A stretch of 64,000 nt of DNA from Treponema denticola (lineage in GTDB: Bacteria; Spirochaetota; Spirochaetia; Treponematales; Treponemataceae), in contig NZ_CP038800.1 of the NCBI RefSeq assembly GCF_024400535.1, forward strand, positions 1,488,001 through 1,552,000, written 5' to 3'. Positions 15,996 to 24,774 of this stretch are shown here, piece after piece. The notes beneath the pieces are model-generated. The model did not search any database, had not been told where the DNA came from, and saw only the letters and a program-made list of their open reading frames with translations. How positions within the stretch are numbered: position 1 is the stretch's first letter; each line of letters begins with the position of its first letter. The position numbers and the translations under genes were made by a program.

Positions 15996-17708
15996 ATGAA
16001 AAGCGAAAATATCGGATGGTTTTTTGTATATTTTAAATCAGAAGCGGCTGCTAGTCGATTTATGTTAGATGATACTTTGGAAGTATCAAAGAATAATTTC
16101 GTTTCTACTACGTCTTTTTTAGCATATGCTAATTTTATTGATAGATTTAAAGATGATCATATATATATCGATATGGATGATTGTTTTTATTTGCAAGATG
16201 GCGTTGTATTAAATTGTTTTGGGACTCTTGGTGATAAAATTGTACATTCTGAAACTAAATTATTTTGGAAAAATTTTTATGGGCCTTTTGCTGGTGTTAA
16301 GTTTGATAAGAGAAATAAAACTGTTATAGCTTATACAAATCAGACAGGGGAAAAACCTGTTTATTACTTTTCTAACGAAGAATATTTTATGCTTTCTTCA
16401 AGTGTATATATTGTATCAAAAATTTTGCAGAAAAATAATTTACAATATACATTGAATGAAAAAACTGCAAATTTTCTTCTTACGTATTATCATACATTAT
16501 TGGATAATACGATCATTTCTGAAGTTAAAAGATTGCGAGCAGGTCATTATCTTGTGTTTGAAGATAATCAATTAATAATAAAATCATATAAGGTGTTTGC
16601 ACATCACATTGATGAAGCAATAACTGAAGATGATGCTGTTGAAGAAATTGATCGTTTATTTATGCGAGCTGTCCAGTATGAATTTAAGAAAGATGTTCAA
16701 TATGGGTATAAACATTTTGTAACCTTAAGTGGCGGATTGGATAGTAGAATGACGTGTATGGTTGCCCATGAATTAGGCTATACCAATATGCTGGCTTTTC
16801 ATTTTTCAAGTGCTGATTATTTTGAAGAGAGTATTGCTCGAAGAATTGCAACTGATTTGAGAATTGGTTATTTATATCGCTCCTTGAATGATTGTGAGGT
16901 CATTTATTCTTTAACAGATCTTATAAAATTGAATTACGGAAATGCGATTTATTCTGGTATTGGCGGTAGTTTTTGGGCTTACAAAAATTTGTATGAAAAT
17001 AATTCGTGTTATGGTACTGTCCACACGGGACAAATCGGTGATGTGATTTTAGGAGGTTCTTTTTTTGAAATTCCAAAATTAGCAAAGCCTAATGATAAAA
17101 AAGTAGAATCAAAAATTATAGAACCATTTAAAATTGATTGGTCTCTTTATGAAAATGATGAACAAAAAGATATATATGAGCGGCTTTTTTCCGGAACTAT
17201 AAGTGCACATCAAGTAACACAGCATTTTACAGAGGAAACTTCTCCATTTCTTGAGCCTGATTTTATGGATTTCTGCCTTTCTCTTCCTATTCGAATGAGA
17301 TATAAAAATAATATATATCAGAAATGGATATTTAAAAAGCATCCTGATGCTGCCAAATATATTTGGGAAAAGACAGGCAAAAAAATAGATACTCTTTCAG
17401 TTGATTATATTAATAATATGAAAGTAGCCATGAAAAATGCTTCTTATATGCAATGGCTTGTGAAATTATATAGGTATACTAGAAAGAAAAAAATATTATA
17501 TAAGGAAAATATGAATCCTTTTGAAAAATGGTATTTGGAAAATCCTATTTTAAAAAATTTTATAGATACTTATTATATCAACTACATCAGTAAAACTGAT
17601 AGATATCCAAATGTAAAGATGGAGTGTGAGAGGGTTTTTGAGCAAGGAAGCGGGCGTGAAAAGTTGTTTGTATTGACGGTATTGGGAGTGATGAATCAGT
17701 ATTTTTGA
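15996..17708 (+). CDS. Asparagine synthase-like amidotransferase
   Basis: Protein of 570 residues with a C-terminal AsnB-type ATP-pyrophosphatase domain: P-loop motif TLSGGLDSRM near residue 245 and the later EETSPFLEPDFMDFCLSLP block. The N-terminal region resembles the glutaminase beta-sandwich (a GPFAGVKFDKRNKTVIAYT segment and a RLRAGHYLVFED loop), but the Cys2 nucleophile is absent. It would therefore need ammonia or another nitrogen source, or another activated donor. In O-antigen loci such proteins amidate uronic acids (for example WbpS in Pseudomonas); that fits a ManNAc(3NAc)A-type acid here but is inference. Strong ribosome site AGGAGG. First gene of the AT-rich locus. Confidence 0.75.
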   Translation: MKSENIGWFFVYFKSEAAASRFMLDDTLEVSKNNFVSTTSFLAYANFIDRFKDDHIYIDMDDCFYLQDGVVLNCFGTLGDKIVHSETKLFWKNFYGPFAGVKFDKRNKTVIAYTNQTGEKPVYYFSNEEYFMLSSSVYIVSKILQKNNLQYTLNEKTANFLLTYYHTLLDNTIISEVKRLRAGHYLVFEDNQLIIKSYKVFAHHIDEAITEDDAVEEIDRLFMRAVQYEFKKDVQYGYKHFVTLSGGLDSRMTCMVAHELGYTNMLAFHFSSADYFEESIARRIATDLRIGYLYRSLNDCEVIYSLTDLIKLNYGNAIYSGIGGSFWAYKNLYENNSCYGTVHTGQIGDVILGGSFFEIPKLAKPNDKKVESKIIEPFKIDWSLYENDEQKDIYERLFSGTISAHQVTQHFTEETSPFLEPDFMDFCLSLPIRMRYKNNIYQKWIFKKHPDAAKYIWEKTGKKIDTLSVDYINNMKVAMKNASYMQWLVKLYRYTRKKKILYKENMNPFEKWYLENPILKNFIDTYYINYISKTDRYPNVKMECERVFEQGSGREKLFVLTVLGVMNQYF

Positions 17709-17709
17709 T

Positions 17710-19014
17710 ATGCAAATATGTAATTTTTTTAAAAAAATATTTAACCGAGGTGGTCTTCATATCTTTTCTGCAGGTATTATAAATAAGTTTCTTTCTTTTA
17801 TTTCCATTTCGGTAATAGTTCGTGTATTGTCAAAAAGCGATTATGGTGTATTCGGTTACAGTTATAATCTTCTTGACTTTTTTATATTATTTCAGGGACT
17901 AGGATTACAGCATGGTGTTTTGCAGTTTTGCTCTGAATCGAATGATTTACAAAAGCAACAGGCTATTGCGGCTTTTACATTAAAGACGGGTACTGTATTT
18001 AATGTAATTCTGATGTTTTTAGGTCTTTTTTTTAGTTATATATATACTTTTAAGGTAAATACTGCTGTATATGTTTTTAGAAGTATTGTTGGACTATTAT
18101 TGCTCTCCTATATGACGGTATGGGCGGAATCATATTTACGTGCAAAAAGTATGAATAAAGAATATGCATTGCTGACTAATATATCCTCAATTCTTATATT
18201 ATTATTTTCTGTTACAGGAGCTTACTTTTTGGGGCTATTCGGTTATATAAGTGGTAGATATATTGGAAATATAGGAACCCTACTTTTTTTGTTATATCTT
18301 TTAAAAAAAGAAGTATATGTAATATTTACAACGAAAGTACACTCTATAGAAGATATAGAAAAAAAAGAAGTCTTAAAGTATTCCGTTGCTTGTATGGTTA
18401 CGAATGCAATTAGTCATTCATTATATTTAGCTGATATATTTGTTATAGGAATAGTGAGTCCTGATCCTGTAATATTAGCCGATTATAAAGTCGCTACACA
18501 AATACCTTTTGCTTTGTATTTTGTAACGATGAGTATTGTTATTTTCATTTATCCGTATTTTGCAAAAAATAGACTTAATTTTAGCTGGCTAAAGACTAAC
18601 AGTATTAGATTGTTAATGAGTAATTTTATCTTAAACTTCTGTATAGGTTTGTTTTTGGTTTTGTTTGCTAAACCTATTATTGCTATTGTATATGGAGAAA
18701 AATATGTGACAATTCTTCCGATTTTTAGAATATTAATAATCTCATATATAACGGCAGCTTCTTTACGGATACCCATAGGTAATATTTTGACTATGCTTCG
18801 GTGTGTAAAATATAATCTTATAAGTTCAATTTTTCTTGGTTTGATAAATATTGTATTAAATTATTATTTTATAAAATCAATGGGTGCTATAGGAGCTGCA
18901 TGGTCAACTTTATTAACAGTTTCATTGTCCGGAGGTATGGATTTAATGATGTATGTATTTATCCTTGCTAGGCTTAAAAACAAAAGAAATATCTATGATG
19001 CAGACCGTTCATAA
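17710..19014 (+). CDS. wzx: Wzx-type oligosaccharide flippase (MOP superfamily)
   Basis: Integral inner-membrane protein of 434 residues with about 12 predicted helices. It begins ICNFFKKIFNRGGLHIFSAG and carries IINKFLSFISISVIVRVLS, the typical first helix of polysaccharide flippases. Wzx proteins flip undecaprenyl-linked repeat units to the periplasmic face. It follows the amidotransferase gene by one base and overlaps the next glycosyltransferase gene, so it is in the same operon. The Wzy-like polymerase at 33524 completes the Wzx/Wzy pair. Confidence 0.85.
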   Translation: MQICNFFKKIFNRGGLHIFSAGIINKFLSFISISVIVRVLSKSDYGVFGYSYNLLDFFILFQGLGLQHGVLQFCSESNDLQKQQAIAAFTLKTGTVFNVILMFLGLFFSYIYTFKVNTAVYVFRSIVGLLLLSYMTVWAESYLRAKSMNKEYALLTNISSILILLFSVTGAYFLGLFGYISGRYIGNIGTLLFLLYLLKKEVYVIFTTKVHSIEDIEKKEVLKYSVACMVTNAISHSLYLADIFVIGIVSPDPVILADYKVATQIPFALYFVTMSIVIFIYPYFAKNRLNFSWLKTNSIRLLMSNFILNFCIGLFLVLFAKPIIAIVYGEKYVTILPIFRILIISYITAASLRIPIGNILTMLRCVKYNLISSIFLGLINIVLNYYFIKSMGAIGAAWSTLLTVSLSGGMDLMMYVFILARLKNKRNIYDADRS

Positions 19015-20125
19015 ATTCCTTATTACAGGTAATAGTGATACTTTTTATATTCGATCATTTATAGAGTATGTCCTCGTACCGCTTGGTTATGATATCTATG
19101 TACAGCAAGATACTAAAGGCTTTGTGGAATTTTATGATAAGTATAATGTTCATTTTATTAAAACAGCACCTAAACGTTTTATATTTGCGCTTCCTAAGAT
19201 TGGTACTGTTTTGCGTTTTATTTTAAATACATATTATCTACTGCGTGCAAGACCGTTTGAATTCATTCATATACAGTTTGTTACAAAGCGTTTATTGAAG
19301 CAAGCTCTTTTTATAAAAACGGAGAATACGAAAGTGGTTGCTTCTTTTTGGGGAAGCGATTTATTGCGACAAAAGAAAAAATACCTATTTTCTGAATTGG
19401 ATATGCTTAATAAGCTCGATTTTATTAGCGGTGATGCCTATATACTACAAGATAAATATAATGAAATTTTCCCCTCTGCAAAGAATGCTCTTAATGTTAT
19501 ATACTATGGGGTGACATTATTTCCTTATATTGATAAATGTCTTTTAACAAAAGATACGTTAAAGCCCGAATTGGGCATATCTAAAGATAAAATAATAGTT
19601 TCAATTGGATATAATGCCGGTTGGTTTCAGCAGCATGATAAAGTTATAAGAAGCCTTATGACTCTTTCGCAAAAAGAAAAAAACAGATATGTACTTTTTT
19701 TGCAATTATATGCTGCACGCACTGATGAAACATATTTTGCATCGCTACTGAAAATGCTCGAGATTAGCGGATTTGAATATAGAATTTATGATAAATATAT
19801 TTCAAATGATGATATGGCTAAACTGAGGGTTGTAACGGATATTTTTATTAATGCGCAAACGACTGATGCTTTTTGCAATACAATAAAAGAATATATGTAT
19901 GCTTATACCCATATAATCAATGCTTCTTGGCTTCATTATCCCGAAATTGATAAATTTGGACTTAATGTTTTTGAATTTAAATCTTTTAGTGAAATCCCTG
20001 CTTTATTAGATAGCCGGTTGTCGGATAGAGAGCTTGAAAGCAATCGTGCTATAATTGCAAAAGAAGGTTCGTGGGATACATGTCGTGAAAAATGGACGGC
20101 AGTATATTGCCGAAAGGATCAATAA
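18995..20125 (+). CDS. Glycosyltransferase, probably GT4-like
   Basis: Cytoplasmic or membrane-associated glycosyltransferase of about 376 residues. Start chosen at ATG 18995 (or 18998), overlapping the flippase end by 20 bases; an upstream frame would give a non-conserved tail. It has a GT-B look: HKFLITGNSDTFYIRSFIEYV opening, ASFWGSDLLRQKKKYLF in the acceptor domain, SIGYNAGWFQQHDKVI at the donor domain start and IFINAQTTDAFCNTIKEYM near the nucleotide-sugar site. Donor and acceptor cannot be read from the sequence. It resembles the Fuc4NAc-type and other amino-sugar transferases only loosely. Confidence 0.75.
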   Translation: MMQTVHKFLITGNSDTFYIRSFIEYVLVPLGYDIYVQQDTKGFVEFYDKYNVHFIKTAPKRFIFALPKIGTVLRFILNTYYLLRARPFEFIHIQFVTKRLLKQALFIKTENTKVVASFWGSDLLRQKKKYLFSELDMLNKLDFISGDAYILQDKYNEIFPSAKNALNVIYYGVTLFPYIDKCLLTKDTLKPELGISKDKIIVSIGYNAGWFQQHDKVIRSLMTLSQKEKNRYVLFLQLYAARTDETYFASLLKMLEISGFEYRIYDKYISNDDMAKLRVVTDIFINAQTTDAFCNTIKEYMYAYTHIINASWLHYPEIDKFGLNVFEFKSFSEIPALLDSRLSDRELESNRAIIAKEGSWDTCREKWTAVYCRKDQ

Positions 20126-20126
20126 T

Positions 20127-21335
20127 ATGTTTAACCTTGAAAAATTTATTTCTCATAATGTGATTAAACGCAATGAGAGTCTTTTTCAGAAAGATGTGGA
20201 TGCGAATGGCGAGAAATTAAAGCAAGCGATTTCTAATAAGCGTCTGCTTGTTATTGGAGGGGCAGGAAGTATCGGCAGTGCTTTTATTAAGGAGTGTCTT
20301 TTATTTAAACCGAAGTCATTAGTCGTTGTTGATATTAATGAAAATGGTCTTACTGAACTTACACGTGATTTAAGAAATACCTCCGGATTGACTATTCCTG
20401 ATGATTATGCCTTTTATCCCATCAGCTACGCATCTGATGTTTTTAGAAAAATGTATCAAAATCGTGGCGGTTTTGATATTGTCGCAAATTTTTCCGCACA
20501 TAAACACGTGCGAAGTGAAAAAGATATCTACTCCATAGAAGCTATGCTTAAAAATAATCTTCTCGATGCCCGTAACTTACTTGATTTCCTTGTAAAACTG
20601 CCGCCGCGTATCTTTTTTTGTGTTTCAACTGATAAAGCTGCAAATCCGGTCAATATTATGGGCGCAAGTAAACGCGTTATGGAAGATATGATATTTTCTT
20701 ATTCAAACTATTTTTCAATAAAAACGGCTAGGTTTGCTAATGTTGCTTTTTCTAATGGCTCATTACCGGCAGGTTTCCTTAATAGACTCGATAAGCTTCA
20801 GCCTATTAGCGCTCCCTCTGATGTAAAACGCTATTTTGTGTCTCCTAAGGAAAGCGGGCAAATTTGTATGTTAGCCTGTATGCTGGGGGAAAATTGTGAG
20901 ATTTATTTTCCTAAATTAAAAGCGGAAGAAATGCTGACGTTTTCAAATATTGCCAGTGCATTACTGACTGAAAAAGGTTATTCTGTAGATTATTGCGATT
21001 CCGACATGGAAGCATTAAGAAAGTCTGAAAGACTTAAGCTTGGTAGTATGGACTATCCTGTGCATTATTCTTCTAGTGATACAACCGGAGAGAAGCAATA
21101 TGAAGAGTTTTATACGAGTGATGAAATAGCAGATATGAGCCAATTTTCTGCTTTGGGCGTGATAAAAAACATTACTATTCCTTCAGAACAAAAAATAGAT
21201 TTATTGTTTAGTAAACTTCATGCAGTACTGAAAAAGCAATGTTATGATAAAGCTGAGATTATCGAAGTGTTTAAGTGGTATCTTCCTAATTTTGCACATG
21301 AAGAAAAAAACAAGTCACTTGACGGAAAAATGTAA
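20127..21335 (+). CDS. NDP-HexNAc 4,6-dehydratase (FlaA1/CapD-like, short form)
   Basis: NAD(P)-dependent short-chain dehydratase of 402 residues; start ATG 20127, one base after the preceding stop. The Rossmann motif LVIGGAGSIGSAF is near residue 40-52, VVDINENGLTEL the cofactor-ribose site, NFSAHKHVRSEKD the active-site loop, and FCVSTDKAANPVNIMGASKR the catalytic block, with Met-x-x-x-Lys replacing Tyr-x-x-x-Lys as in FlaA1/PglF/CapD enzymes. It makes a 4-keto-6-deoxy sugar (from UDP-, dTDP- or GDP-HexNAc). Its neighbours, an aminotransferase, a nucleotidyltransferase and a formyltransferase, suggest a 4-formamido-6-deoxy amino sugar as end product. Confidence 0.82.
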   Translation: MFNLEKFISHNVIKRNESLFQKDVDANGEKLKQAISNKRLLVIGGAGSIGSAFIKECLLFKPKSLVVVDINENGLTELTRDLRNTSGLTIPDDYAFYPISYASDVFRKMYQNRGGFDIVANFSAHKHVRSEKDIYSIEAMLKNNLLDARNLLDFLVKLPPRIFFCVSTDKAANPVNIMGASKRVMEDMIFSYSNYFSIKTARFANVAFSNGSLPAGFLNRLDKLQPISAPSDVKRYFVSPKESGQICMLACMLGENCEIYFPKLKAEEMLTFSNIASALLTEKGYSVDYCDSDMEALRKSERLKLGSMDYPVHYSSSDTTGEKQYEEFYTSDEIADMSQFSALGVIKNITIPSEQKIDLLFSKLHAVLKKQCYDKAEIIEVFKWYLPNFAHEEKNKSLDGKM

Positions 21336-21368
21336 TAGATTGCAACGATTATAGAGGAGAAATAATAA

Positions 21369-22511
21369 ATGAAATATCAGAATGTAGTTGATTTTATTAG
21401 ACAATTGTATAAAAATTCAACTTCAATTTTTCTTCATAATCCTATTTTTCTAGGTAATGAGAAAAAATATTTAAATGATTGTATTGATAGTACATATGTT
21501 TCGAGTGTCGGTGAATATGTTACTCGTTTTGAAAATGATATTGAAGCATATACCGGTGCAAAACGTGCTGTAGTCTGTGTTAATGGTACTATGTCTTTAT
21601 TTATGGCTCTGAAACTTGCTGGTGTAAAACCTAATGATGAAGTTATTACGCAGCCACTAACATTTATAGCAACAGTTAATGCAATTGTATACTGTTATGC
21701 AGAGCCGATTTTTTTAGATGTTGATGAAGAGACCATGAGTCTGTCACCCATGAAAATGAAAACATGGCTGGAACGAAATGCTGAAATTAAAAATGGTGTA
21801 TGTTATAATAAATTAACGGAGAGAAGAATTTCTGCTTGTGTGCCGATGCATACTTTTGGTATGCCTGCAAAATTAAATGAGCTTTTGGATGTTTGTGAAG
21901 AGTGGAAGCTTACATTAATAGAAGATGCTGCTGAAAGTATTGGAAGTTTCTATAAAGGTAGACATACAGGGACGTTGGGAAAAATAGGGTGTATGAGTTT
22001 TAATGGTAATAAGACTATTACTTGTGGCGGTGGTGGTATATTATTATTCAATGATAAAACTTTAGGTGATTATGCAAAACACATTACAACACAGGCAAAA
22101 ATACCACATCGATGGGAATTTAAACATGACGCAGTTGGATATAACTTTAGAATGCCTAATATTAATGCGGCACTTGGGTGTGCTCAACTCGAATGTTTAA
22201 GTGAAATTCTTCTTAACAAGCGTACTACAGCTGAAGAATATAGAAAATATTTTGCAACGTGTTCTAATATAGAATATTTTGATGAGCCTAAAAATTGTAA
22301 TTCAAATTTTTGGCTTAATTCAATCTTGCTGAAAAATAGATATGAAAGAGATTTATTCTTACAAGAAACAAATGATAATGGGATTCAAACACGTCCTATA
22401 TGGGCACTGATGAATACACTCCCAATGTTTGCTAATTGTCAATGTGACTATTTAGAGACGGCAAATATGTTTGCGGACAGAGTTGTTAATATACCTAGTG
22501 GGTATAGATAG
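21369..22511 (+). CDS. LegC/PseC-like sugar aminotransferase, C-terminus out of frame
   Basis: PLP-dependent DegT/DnrJ/EryC1 aminotransferase that should act on the 4-keto sugar made by the preceding gene. The in-frame product is 380 residues: VVCVNGTMSLFMAL near 75, LIEDAAESIGSFYKG cofactor site, and PLP lysine in SFNGNKTITCGGGG. It ends early at NIPSGYR. The expected tail (WSLISLPNTQIEY...DSVKEVLE) is present 9 bases later in another frame and ends at a TGA that overlaps the next gene's GTG start. A small insertion or tandem duplication around 22497-22521 is likely. Activity may survive, since the lost tail is short, but its coupling to the next gene is broken. Confidence 0.82.
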   Translation: MKYQNVVDFIRQLYKNSTSIFLHNPIFLGNEKKYLNDCIDSTYVSSVGEYVTRFENDIEAYTGAKRAVVCVNGTMSLFMALKLAGVKPNDEVITQPLTFIATVNAIVYCYAEPIFLDVDEETMSLSPMKMKTWLERNAEIKNGVCYNKLTERRISACVPMHTFGMPAKLNELLDVCEEWKLTLIEDAAESIGSFYKGRHTGTLGKIGCMSFNGNKTITCGGGGILLFNDKTLGDYAKHITTQAKIPHRWEFKHDAVGYNFRMPNINAALGCAQLECLSEILLNKRTTAEEYRKYFATCSNIEYFDEPKNCNSNFWLNSILLKNRYERDLFLQETNDNGIQTRPIWALMNTLPMFANCQCDYLETANMFADRVVNIPSGYR

Positions 22512-22590
22512 TATGTAGTGGAGTCTTATTTCATTGCCCAATACACAAATTGAATATATTTGCGATAGTGTGAAGGAAGTACTTGAGTGA
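22512..22590 (+). pseudogene. Displaced C-terminal tail of the LegC-like gene
   Basis: From 22519 the frame reads WSLISLPNTQIEYICDSV, then KEVLE and TGA at 22588-22590. This is the family's normal tail, out of frame with the upstream gene. Between the two lies an apparently duplicated AGTGG-containing stretch with a stop. Confidence 0.65.
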
Positions 22591-23642
22591 TACAAGATCA
22601 AAAAATAACAGCTATACTAATTTTTGTTAATACAAAGCTTATCGAGGCATTAAAGAGAATGGATGAATCTGGTCATAAGTTACTGATAGTGATGGATGGC
22701 GATTTATTTTTTGGCGTAATTAGTATTGGTGATTTACAGCGGTGTATACTTAATTGTGTAGATTTAAATTCTTTTGTCAAGGATTATATACGTAGTGATA
22801 TTATATTTGCGTATGATAGTACTTCTGAAGAAAAAATTAGAACCCAAATGATTAAATTCCGAATGGAATTTATGCCGATTATAGATAATTCGAGACATCT
22901 TATTAATGTGATTTTTTGGGAAGATTTATTTTCTTCAGAAATGGAGAGTATTGCCTTGACTGAAAGCTGTCCGGTTGTGATTATGGCCGGCGGTTTAGGT
23001 ACAAGACTTCGCCCCCTTACTAATATTATTCCGAAACCTCTGATTCCAATAAATGAAAAAACGATTATTGAATATATTATCGATCGTTTTAAAAAAGTCG
23101 GCTGTAATGACTTCTATTGTTCTATAAATTACAAGGCTGAAATGATCAAATATTATTTATCATCTGTGGGGATAGAAATTTCATATTTTCAAGAGCCACA
23201 TCCGCTTGGCACTGCAGGTTCTTTGTATTTGTTGAGAGATAAACTTACTACCACATTTTTTGTGATAAATTGTGATATACTTTTAGATATAGAATTATCA
23301 GATTTATTGGCATTTCACCGAAGCAATAATAATATGATAACACTTGTTTCTGTTGTAAAAAATTTTCAGTTGCCTTATGGTGTCCTAAAAACGAAGGATA
23401 ATGGGGAGCTTTTTGAATTGCAAGAAAAGCCTGAGACTATTTATCAAATTAATTCCGGTTTGTATGTTGTGGAACCTGCTGTATTCGATTTTATAGAAGA
23501 TAATACTTTTTTACATATTACAACTTTAATTGAAAAACTGATTAAAACCGGTAATCGGGTAGGGGTTTTTCCTGTCAATGAGCACTCGTGGGTTGATATG
23601 GGAAATTGGGATGAATATCTTAAATTAATTCAAGTAAGATAA
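22587..23642 (+). CDS. CBS-domain sugar-1-phosphate nucleotidyltransferase (PtmE-like)
   Basis: Protein of 351 residues from GTG 22587, overlapping the tail of the LegC-like gene as GTGA. Residues about 1-125 form a CBS pair (HKLLIVMDGDLFFGVISIGDLQR and a second MEFMPIIDNSRHLINVIF half). Residues about 130-351 form an NTP transferase: VVIMAGGLGTRLRPLT, IIPKPLIPI and HPLGTAGSLYLLRD. This exact fusion is found in PtmE-type glucosamine-1-phosphate guanylyltransferases of legionaminic-acid loci and in other amino-sugar clusters. It would activate the sugar-1-phosphate that enters the dehydratase path. The nucleotide (GTP, UTP or dTTP) is not certain. Confidence 0.8.
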   Translation: MIQDQKITAILIFVNTKLIEALKRMDESGHKLLIVMDGDLFFGVISIGDLQRCILNCVDLNSFVKDYIRSDIIFAYDSTSEEKIRTQMIKFRMEFMPIIDNSRHLINVIFWEDLFSSEMESIALTESCPVVIMAGGLGTRLRPLTNIIPKPLIPINEKTIIEYIIDRFKKVGCNDFYCSINYKAEMIKYYLSSVGIEISYFQEPHPLGTAGSLYLLRDKLTTTFFVINCDILLDIELSDLLAFHRSNNNMITLVSVVKNFQLPYGVLKTKDNGELFELQEKPETIYQINSGLYVVEPAVFDFIEDNTFLHITTLIEKLIKTGNRVGVFPVNEHSWVDMGNWDEYLKLIQVR

Positions 23643-23696
23643 GTGCTATTGTTGATATTATCATAAAGTATAATATGAGAAAAGATAGGATGTTAT

Positions 23697-24650
23697 ATGC
23701 GTATAATAATAATTACACAAGGTATTTCTCCGATTGTTTATCCGCTTTTAACATCTAAATACGATGTTGTAGGGATTATTGAATGTGCTCCACGCGGTTA
23801 TACTAAAAGGAAAAACAGCTGTTTTCTATTAAAAAAGCTGTATTATTTTTTATTTCGGATTGCAACATTGAAAGCTATTTCGAAAAACAAGCAAATACCA
23901 TATTATTTTATGACATCTGCTGATGATGTGCAATTACAAACATGGGTAAAAAATCTGTCGCCGGATTTAATGGTTGTGTTTAGTATGTCGCAATTATTAA
24001 AACCTATTATTTATAAAATTCCAAAATATGGAACAATAAATATTCATCCGTCAATTTTACCTAAATATAGGGGACCAAATCCTGAATTTTGGCACTATAT
24101 GAATATGGAAAAAGAACAAGGAATAACCATTCATTATATTGATGAAGGTGAAGATACCGGTGATATTCTTTATCAGCAGATTGTATCGGTGCCATTAGGC
24201 ATGAAGTCTCCAGAAAGGTTAGACCTTTTGATAACGAATACTGCTGTTCCTGCTCTTTTTGATGTTATTGATGGCATCCAAAATAGTACTATAGTGCCAC
24301 ATGTACAGCCGGTAGAATCTCCTACGCCTCGTGCACGAAATATAAAGGAATCTGAGCATAGTAAATGTATTGACTGGAATATCTGGTCTGTTGAGAAAAT
24401 CTGGAATATATTACGCGGCACAGAGTTATGGCTTAATGCATTACCTGCACCTACGGGTTTCTATACTGGAAGCCGTTGGATTATTGATGATTTTGTAAAA
24501 ATACCGATAGAAGACCAATATGAATATGGTAAAATATATAAAAATAAAAAATGTCATTATGTTGTATGTAAGGATGGAATTATATATATTCATCGCGAGT
24601 TTAAACTGATGAATTTAATTAAAAGGTATATCATCTCGTGTTTCATGTAA
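23697..24650 (+). CDS. Sugar N-formyltransferase (methionyl-tRNA formyltransferase fold)
   Basis: Formyltransferase-domain protein of 317 residues with the catalytic Asn-His-Asp set: NIHPSILPKYRG near 117-128 and ITIHYIDEGEDTGDILYQQ with the Asp near 151. It lacks the tRNA-binding C-terminal domain of true Fmt, which is separately encoded at 52390. The position after a 4,6-dehydratase, aminotransferase and nucleotidyltransferase suits a 10-formyl-THF-dependent NDP-amino-sugar N-formyltransferase (VioF, QdtF, ArnA-FT type). The product would be a formamido sugar. Substrate is inferred from the neighbours only. The C-terminal ~90 residues (from about NAPAPTGFYTGS) are less recognisable. Confidence 0.8.
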   Translation: MRIIIITQGISPIVYPLLTSKYDVVGIIECAPRGYTKRKNSCFLLKKLYYFLFRIATLKAISKNKQIPYYFMTSADDVQLQTWVKNLSPDLMVVFSMSQLLKPIIYKIPKYGTINIHPSILPKYRGPNPEFWHYMNMEKEQGITIHYIDEGEDTGDILYQQIVSVPLGMKSPERLDLLITNTAVPALFDVIDGIQNSTIVPHVQPVESPTPRARNIKESEHSKCIDWNIWSVEKIWNILRGTELWLNALPAPTGFYTGSRWIIDDFVKIPIEDQYEYGKIYKNKKCHYVVCKDGIIYIHREFKLMNLIKRYIISCFM

Positions 24651-24654
24651 TAAT

Positions 24655-24774
24655 ATGACATCATGGATATCTAATCAAAAGATAGGGGTTAAACCTGTTG
24701 AAAAATATTTTGATACTAACATGGATGAAGATCGATATTATATGATTTGTAATTTTAAAGTTAAGGAAAAATAA
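24655..24774 (+). CDS. Possible small protein, 39 residues
   Basis: An open frame of 39 residues starts 5 bases after the formyltransferase gene and its TAA is immediately followed by the ATG of the next gene. No ribosome site or family is evident. It ends in YYMICNFKVKEK. It could be a real small gene, or a decayed tail of a larger protein; the near-zero spacing to the next gene is the only support. Confidence 0.3.
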   Translation: MTSWISNQKIGVKPVEKYFDTNMDEDRYYMICNFKVKEK

